This document shows, piece after piece, positions 15,173-18,573 of a stretch of DNA of 18,573 nucleotides. The translations under genes were made by a program, and so were the position numbers. Position 1 is the first letter of the stretch; each line of letters opens with the position of its first letter. The notes under the pieces were generated by a model. The model saw only the letters and a list, made by a program, of their open reading frames with translations. It was not told the DNA's origin and ran no database searches. This DNA comes from Bacteroidetes bacterium 4572_112 (GTDB lineage: Bacteria > Bacteroidota > Bacteroidia > Bacteroidales > UBA1556): assembly GCA_002254285.1 (NCBI GenBank), contig NIUZ01000010.1, positions 1 to 18,573 of the forward strand, written 5' to 3'.

Positions 15173-15206
15173 CGTTACCCTTTTTAAAATAGCAAAAAGG
15201 GTAACG
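15173..15206. repeat. Perfect 13-bp inverted repeat in the int upstream region
   Basis: CGTTACCCTTTTT (15173-15185) and AAAAAGGGTAACG (15194-15206) surround AAAATAGC. On both strands it is a stem without a following T-tract, so it is more likely a protein-binding or recombination accessory site than a terminator. Nearby AACGCC occurs twice (about 15130 and 15150). Confidence 0.65.
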
Positions 15207-15216
15207 AGAATCCTTC

Positions 15217-15245
15217 ACTGAGGTTCTTTGAGGTTCATACTCAGT
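15217..15245. repeat. Phased direct repeats GAGGTTC inside an ACTGAG/CTCAGT dyad
   Basis: GAGGTTC occurs at 15220-15226 and 15230-15236, 10 bp apart, about one helical turn. The pair is framed by ACTGAG (15217-15222) and CTCAGT (15240-15245). The array ends just before the int -33 box. It has the look of an integrase arm-type or excisionase/repressor binding site (inference). Confidence 0.5.
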
Positions 15246-15249
15246 ACTA

Positions 15250-15280
15250 TTGCATAGAAATTTTAGATAACATAATTTTG
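15250..15280 (+). promoter_or_regulatory. Predicted int promoter (TTG-N20-TAATTTTG)
   Basis: TTG (15250-15252) and TAATTTTG (15273-15280) are spaced by 20 bases and fit the Bacteroidetes consensus. The -7 box covers the TTG at 15278, so that codon is not the translation start. The ATG at 15320 is preferred. Confidence 0.65.
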
Positions 15281-15319
15281 CGTTTTCAAGTAAAGACCTA
15301 TTGTAAAACACGATTAATT

Positions 15320-16549
15320 ATGTCCGATTTTAAAACATTTAAACTTTTATTCTATATCAATAGAGCAAAAAAGACTAAAAAAGGCTTTTGTTCTATCATT
15401 ATGAGAATAACTATCAATGGTCAAGCATCAACTTTAAGAATTAATAAATCTGTTAAACCTGCTGTATGGAATTCAAGCCTTGGCTATTGCAAAGCTAAAA
15501 CAGAGGAACACGAATTAATTAATACTCAAATAGATGCCTTTAAAGCTAGAGCTTACAGAAAATATTCAGAAATAGTAGCATTTCACGATGAGATAGATCC
15601 TCAGATGTTGAAAGAAGCTATTCTTGGTATTAATTCTGCTAAAGCGCATACAATTGTTAATGTATGGATTGACTATAACGATGGAGTTAAAAAGTTAATT
15701 GGCAAAGAAAAATCGTATACAACATGGCAAAAAAGCAATACATGCCTTAATTATTTTAAAGAATTTCTTGAATATCAGTACCAAAAGAAAGACTTAAGCA
15801 TGAAGGTTCTAAGACCTAAACATGTTTCTGATTTTGAGCTTTTTCTTAAACTTAATAAAGAATGTGGCTATAATACTACAACTAAGTATCTTCAAAATTT
15901 TAAGAAAATTACTAATATTGGGCTGCGAAATAATTGGTTAAAAATTAATCCTTTTATCGATTTTAAACTAAAACTAAAGGAAGTTGACCGTCCATTTCTC
16001 TCTGAGGAAGAATTACAAAGAATTATAAACAAAGATATTTCAATACAAAGATTGCGACTTGTGCGAGACATTTTTGTTTTTAGTTGTTTTACTGGACTTG
16101 CCTATTCTGACATTAAGAAGCTAAAGAGGTCCGAAATAGAAAAAACTCCCGATGGAATGCTCTGGGTAAGAACCAGGAGAAAGAAGACTAATACAGTCAC
16201 TCATGTGCCTATTTTAGACGTTCCCATGAAGATTATTAAGCAATATGTGGAGTTAGACAGATTAAACCCTGACGACACTATTTTACCTGTAATAAGCAAT
16301 CAAAAAACTAATTCCTATCTTAAAGAAATTAGCGATATATGTGGAATAGATAAGAATATTACTTTTCATATTGCTAGGCATACTTTTGCTACAACAATAA
16401 CTCTTATGAATGGTATTTCCATTGAGTCTGTTAGCAAAATGCTTGGGCATAAAGACATTAGAACTACGCAACATTATGCTAAAATAGTAGACCGAAAAAT
16501 TGGTGCAGAAATGAGTAGCATTTCTGCAAAACTAAATACTGTATTTTGA
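15320..16549 (+). CDS. Tyrosine recombinase (phage/ICE-type integrase), Bacteroidetes type
   Basis: A 409-residue integrase counted from the ATG at 15320. An upstream in-frame TTG lies inside the promoter and is rejected. An N-terminal arm-binding domain (about 1-95, including GFCSIIMRITINGQASTLRI) is followed by a SAM-like core-binding domain (about 110-215) and the catalytic domain (225-409). Seen residues: H350-x-x-R353 (HIARH), H377 (MLGHKD) and the nucleophile Y386 (TQHYAKI), with K288/K289 in the RRKKTNTVTHVPI beta-hairpin. The box I arginine is absent: the segment reads TGLAYSD (258-264), as in many Bacteroidetes integrases such as the CTnDOT type, where activity is kept. The enzyme should insert and, with a directionality factor, excise an element at the tRNA-Ser gene. 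A 63-residue HTH-like gene follows after 24 bases. Confidence 0.93.
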   Translation: MSDFKTFKLLFYINRAKKTKKGFCSIIMRITINGQASTLRINKSVKPAVWNSSLGYCKAKTEEHELINTQIDAFKARAYRKYSEIVAFHDEIDPQMLKEAILGINSAKAHTIVNVWIDYNDGVKKLIGKEKSYTTWQKSNTCLNYFKEFLEYQYQKKDLSMKVLRPKHVSDFELFLKLNKECGYNTTTKYLQNFKKITNIGLRNNWLKINPFIDFKLKLKEVDRPFLSEEELQRIINKDISIQRLRLVRDIFVFSCFTGLAYSDIKKLKRSEIEKTPDGMLWVRTRRKKTNTVTHVPILDVPMKIIKQYVELDRLNPDDTILPVISNQKTNSYLKEISDICGIDKNITFHIARHTFATTITLMNGISIESVSKMLGHKDIRTTQHYAKIVDRKIGAEMSSISAKLNTVF

Positions 16550-16573
16550 GAAATTAAGCATTAATATCAATAT

Positions 16574-16765
16574 ATGAATGAAAAACCTAAAACATATTAT
16601 TCACCAGAGAACTTAAGCTCTTTATCAGCAAAATATAATGTTTCGAATAGAACAATGAAAATATGGCTAGAAGAATTATACCCTGATATTATTATAAAGC
16701 ATAAAATGACTTTCTCTCCTCGCGAACTAGAAATTATTATTGAACATTTAGGTAGCTATGAATAA
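16574..16765 (+). CDS. Small HTH-like protein after int, candidate recombination directionality factor
   Basis: A 63-residue protein, 24 bases after int on the same strand and probably cotranscribed. Residues about 12-35 (LSSLSAKYNVSNRTMKIWLE) read as a helix-turn-helix with the typical SNRTMKIWL recognition helix. The C-terminal part (TFSPRELEIIIEHLG, about 46-60) has the PxE/LEIIxEHLG end common to small Bacteroidetes DNA-binding proteins encoded near integrases. I recognise the type but no named family. Position and size suggest an excisionase/directionality factor or a regulator of int (inference). It ends 7 bases before the convergent response regulator stop, with no terminator between them. 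Confidence 0.7.
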   Translation: MNEKPKTYYSPENLSSLSAKYNVSNRTMKIWLEELYPDIIIKHKMTFSPRELEIIIEHLGSYE

Positions 16766-16772
16766 TACTTTA

Positions 16773-17447
16773 TTAAAGATCAGTTTGATGTGAATACAGA
16801 CCGTTATTTACAGCAAAAGCAATTAAGTTGGCAATATTTCGTGAATTTGTTTTAGTTAGTATCGTTCTACGATGGGCTTCAATTGTTCGCTTTGACACAT
16901 TCATTTGATTGGCAATTTCTACACTGTTTTTTCCTTGGCAGATATAAATAATTATCTCTTTTTCTCTTTCTGTAATTGTTCCTCTTGAATTGTTATTATT
17001 TGGTAATACAACTCTTTTTCTCTTTAAAGCTTCTATGGTAATTTTATTGACTTTATCATTATAAGCAAGCTCCCCTTCATTCACCTTGTATATAGCTTTC
17101 TCTAGCTCTAAGGGGCTTGCATTTTTGAATAAGTAGCCACGAGCTCCTTTCTTTAGCATATACGTAATATAAGACTCTTCATCGTGCATGGTTAATACGA
17201 TTACTCTCATACTTGGATATTCAAATTTTAATTTCAGAATAGCCTCTGTTCCTGACATTTCTGGCATTTCTATATCCATAAGTACAACATCAGGGATTTT
17301 ATCAGCAGATTCTAGTTTTTTAAGGAAATCAACACCATTTTCTGCTGTTAATACAACCTCCATACCTTTTACTTTGCTAACTATTTCAGATATCCCCTTT
17401 ACAACTATCAAATGATCATCAACTATGGCAACCCAAATATTTTTCAT
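16773..17447 (-). CDS. NarL/FixJ-type response regulator with LuxR HTH
   Basis: A 224-residue two-component response regulator. The receiver domain (about 1-125) has the acidic pair D10-D11 (VDDH), phosphoacceptor D58 (VVLMDIEMPEMSG), T86 (VIVLTMHD) and K108 (GYLFKNAS). The GerE/LuxR HTH (about 157-217) includes TEREKEIIIYICQGKNSVEIA and the recognition helix SKRTIEAHRRTIL (185-197). All key residues are intact. The start codon overlaps the stop of the upstream histidine kinase by 4 bases (ATGA), so translation is probably coupled. The kinase is the likely phosphodonor. The target genes are unknown. Confidence 0.95.
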   Translation of the reverse strand: MKNIWVAIVDDHLIVVKGISEIVSKVKGMEVVLTAENGVDFLKKLESADKIPDVVLMDIEMPEMSGTEAILKLKFEYPSMRVIVLTMHDEESYITYMLKKGARGYLFKNASPLELEKAIYKVNEGELAYNDKVNKITIEALKRKRVVLPNNNNSRGTITEREKEIIIYICQGKNSVEIANQMNVSKRTIEAHRRTILTKTNSRNIANLIAFAVNNGLYSHQTDL

Positions 17448-18262
17448 AATAGTGTATTTAGTCCTTTTATATCGTTAACTAACATTGGTATAGTAAATTG
17501 CAACTCTGTGCCAACTTCAATGTTACTTGTTAGTTTCTGCTCACCTCCAAGTAAGTATATTCGACTTTCCATATTCATAAGCCCATGTCCACCACCTTTT
17601 TTCTCCTCAACTAGAAACCCTTTTCCATCATCTTTTATGATAACTTCTAATTTTTTATCATAACTATTAATGAGTAGTACAATCTTTGCAGCATTTGCAT
17701 ATTTTATAGTATTATTACAAAATTCTTTAATAATTCGATATAACGATAGCTCTAGTTCATCACTAAGGCGATAGTCTTTAATATTAGAATTAATTACTAA
17801 TTTAACATTTGCTATGCTATCCAACTGTGTCGATAATTCATTCAATTGCATAAATAAGCCAAACTTTTTGAGGGTTGAAGGCGATAAATCATTAATTACT
17901 TTCCTTGTTTCCTTAATAATGCTATCAATAGTAGTGATAATTTCGTTTGCTAATTTCTCTCTATCATCTTTATTAGCATCAACTAATTTATGTCCAAGAT
18001 TATTTGCAGCATAAAGAGAAGTGCCTATTTCATCATGCAAATCCTTAGCAATTCTTTTTCGTTCATCTTCTTGAGTAGTTAGTACGCTCTTAAAAATATC
18101 CTTTTGATACTTACTTTCTCTCTCCTGCATCTCTTGATTTTGCTTTGCAACCTTACGCTGTGCAAGAAAAACAATAAGAACAATAGACATAACTAATGAG
18201 AACATCACTAATGTTCCTACTATAATATAAACTACTATTTCGTTTGAAAACGCGCTTTCCAT
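17444..18262 (-). CDS. Sensor histidine kinase, HisKA_3 (NarX/DegS) type
   Basis: A 272-residue kinase with a single predicted membrane helix (about 9-34) and essentially no extracellular sensor domain, followed by a coiled-coil linker (about 35-66). The HisKA_3 dimerisation motif ERKRIAKDLHDEIGTSLYA (67-85) carries the phosphoacceptor H76. The HATPase domain has N-box residues FCNNTIKYA (181-189), DDGKGF (211-216) and GHGLMNM (225-231), all intact. The lack of a sensor domain suggests that it senses through the membrane protein encoded just upstream, which its reading frame overlaps by 28 bases (inference). It pairs with the response regulator next to it on the same strand. Confidence 0.94.
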   Translation of the reverse strand: MESAFSNEIVVYIIVGTLVMFSLVMSIVLIVFLAQRKVAKQNQEMQERESKYQKDIFKSVLTTQEDERKRIAKDLHDEIGTSLYAANNLGHKLVDANKDDREKLANEIITTIDSIIKETRKVINDLSPSTLKKFGLFMQLNELSTQLDSIANVKLVINSNIKDYRLSDELELSLYRIIKEFCNNTIKYANAAKIVLLINSYDKKLEVIIKDDGKGFLVEEKKGGGHGLMNMESRIYLLGGEQKLTSNIEVGTELQFTIPMLVNDIKGLNTLL

Positions 18263-18555
18263 AATGCTAAAGTAAATAATAAATTCGTTATAAACGAAAC
18301 TAAACCGTTAATTGCCCAAATATATTTAAAAGAATCGTAATGATTAACTATAACCCAATCACTTAACAAATAAATAATAAATGTTGTTGAGAAATAGAAT
18401 AGAAACGTATTATTAATGATTTTAATAGAAATATTATTTATATTAAATGATAAATCAGAGAAATTTGATTTTAGAATTAAAACGATGGAAGAAACCATTA
18501 TCGATACTGAAGCAATGGAAATTGTTATAAAATCAATATTATGAATTAAGTCCAT
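18235..18555 (-). CDS. Small membrane protein upstream of the sensor kinase, start uncertain at window edge
   Basis: From the ATG at 18555 the protein has 106 residues. The frame stays open to the right edge, so it could be longer. Hydrophobic helices lie at about 9-28 (FITISIASVSIMVSSIVLIL), 52-71 (FLFYFSTTFIIYLLSDWVIV) and 79-100 (YIWAINGLVSFITNLLFTLA), with a polar loop in between. I do not recognise a domain. The stop overlaps the kinase start by 28 bases, so the two are probably translated in a coupled way. It may supply the sensory part of this kinase, which lacks one of its own (inference). Confidence 0.65.
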   Translation of the reverse strand: MDLIHNIDFITISIASVSIMVSSIVLILKSNFSDLSFNINNISIKIINNTFLFYFSTTFIIYLLSDWVIVNHYDSFKYIWAINGLVSFITNLLFTLALWKARFQTK

Positions 18556-18573
18556 GCCCTGTGAACTAAGCAA

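Noticed and set aside
15278..15319. Upstream TTG start for the integrase, adding 14 residues
   Set aside because: The TTG is part of the predicted -7 box TAATTTTG, so it cannot be within the message; the ATG at 15320 begins a normal integrase N-terminus.
1..18573. CRISPR array
   Set aside because: The repeats seen (fic palindromes, int region) are few, short and dyad-symmetric, with no regular spacers and no cas genes.
15062..18573. Second copy of the tRNA-Ser 3' end as attR inside the window
   Set aside because: I scanned by eye for the T-arm and acceptor sequence and found none, so the far boundary must be outside if the element is real.

Overview
The window looks like a chromosomal segment of a Bacteroidota (Bacteroidetes) bacterium. 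The DNA is AT-rich, several genes have upstream boxes of the Bacteroidetes type (TAnnTTTG, sometimes with TTTG or TTG about 18-21 bases further up), two surface proteins end in type IX secretion (T9SS) type A sorting domains, and the chaperone/protease genes tig, clpP and clpX lie near one another. The exact genus cannot be read from the sequence.

Left part (1-2050): the first 144 codons of a DDE transposase gene run off the left edge. Next come a strong hairpin terminator and a class II Fic protein (AMPylase type) with a C-terminal winged helix-turn-helix. Just upstream of fic are three related 27-bp palindromes spaced 40 and 41 bp apart that straddle the predicted promoter and start site. 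This is probably an autoregulatory operator array and is the neatest unexplained structure in the window.

Middle part (2050-14720): a DedA/VTT membrane protein (minus strand) diverges from a sulfide:quinone oxidoreductase gene (plus strand). The latter is followed by an overlooked 56-residue gene and a terminator. Convergent to these is a 1558-residue secreted protein built from two tandem units, each a CARDB-like module followed by a beta-helix, plus a T9SS tail. Then come clpX and clpP (minus), a LamG-domain T9SS protein on the opposite strand, and tig (minus). The LamG gene splits the tig-clpP-clpX order common in bacteria. tRNA-Leu(UAG) lies upstream of tig.

Right part (14970-18573): tRNA-Ser(GGA) is followed at once by a tyrosine recombinase gene on the same strand. 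Between them are a terminator, a perfect 13-bp inverted repeat, helically phased direct repeats and a good promoter. A 63-residue HTH-like protein follows the integrase and is a candidate recombination directionality factor. This looks like one end of an element integrated at tRNA-Ser. Convergent to it is an operon of a small membrane protein (start region at the window edge), a HisKA_3-type sensor kinase and a NarL/LuxR-type response regulator. Whether these are cargo of the element or resident genes cannot be settled from this window.

The housekeeping core (tig, clpP, clpX, tRNAs) is well supported. The accessory parts (IS, Fic, T9SS surface proteins, tRNA-Ser element) are where new biology could lie: the fic operator array, the small gene after sqr, and the int control region.
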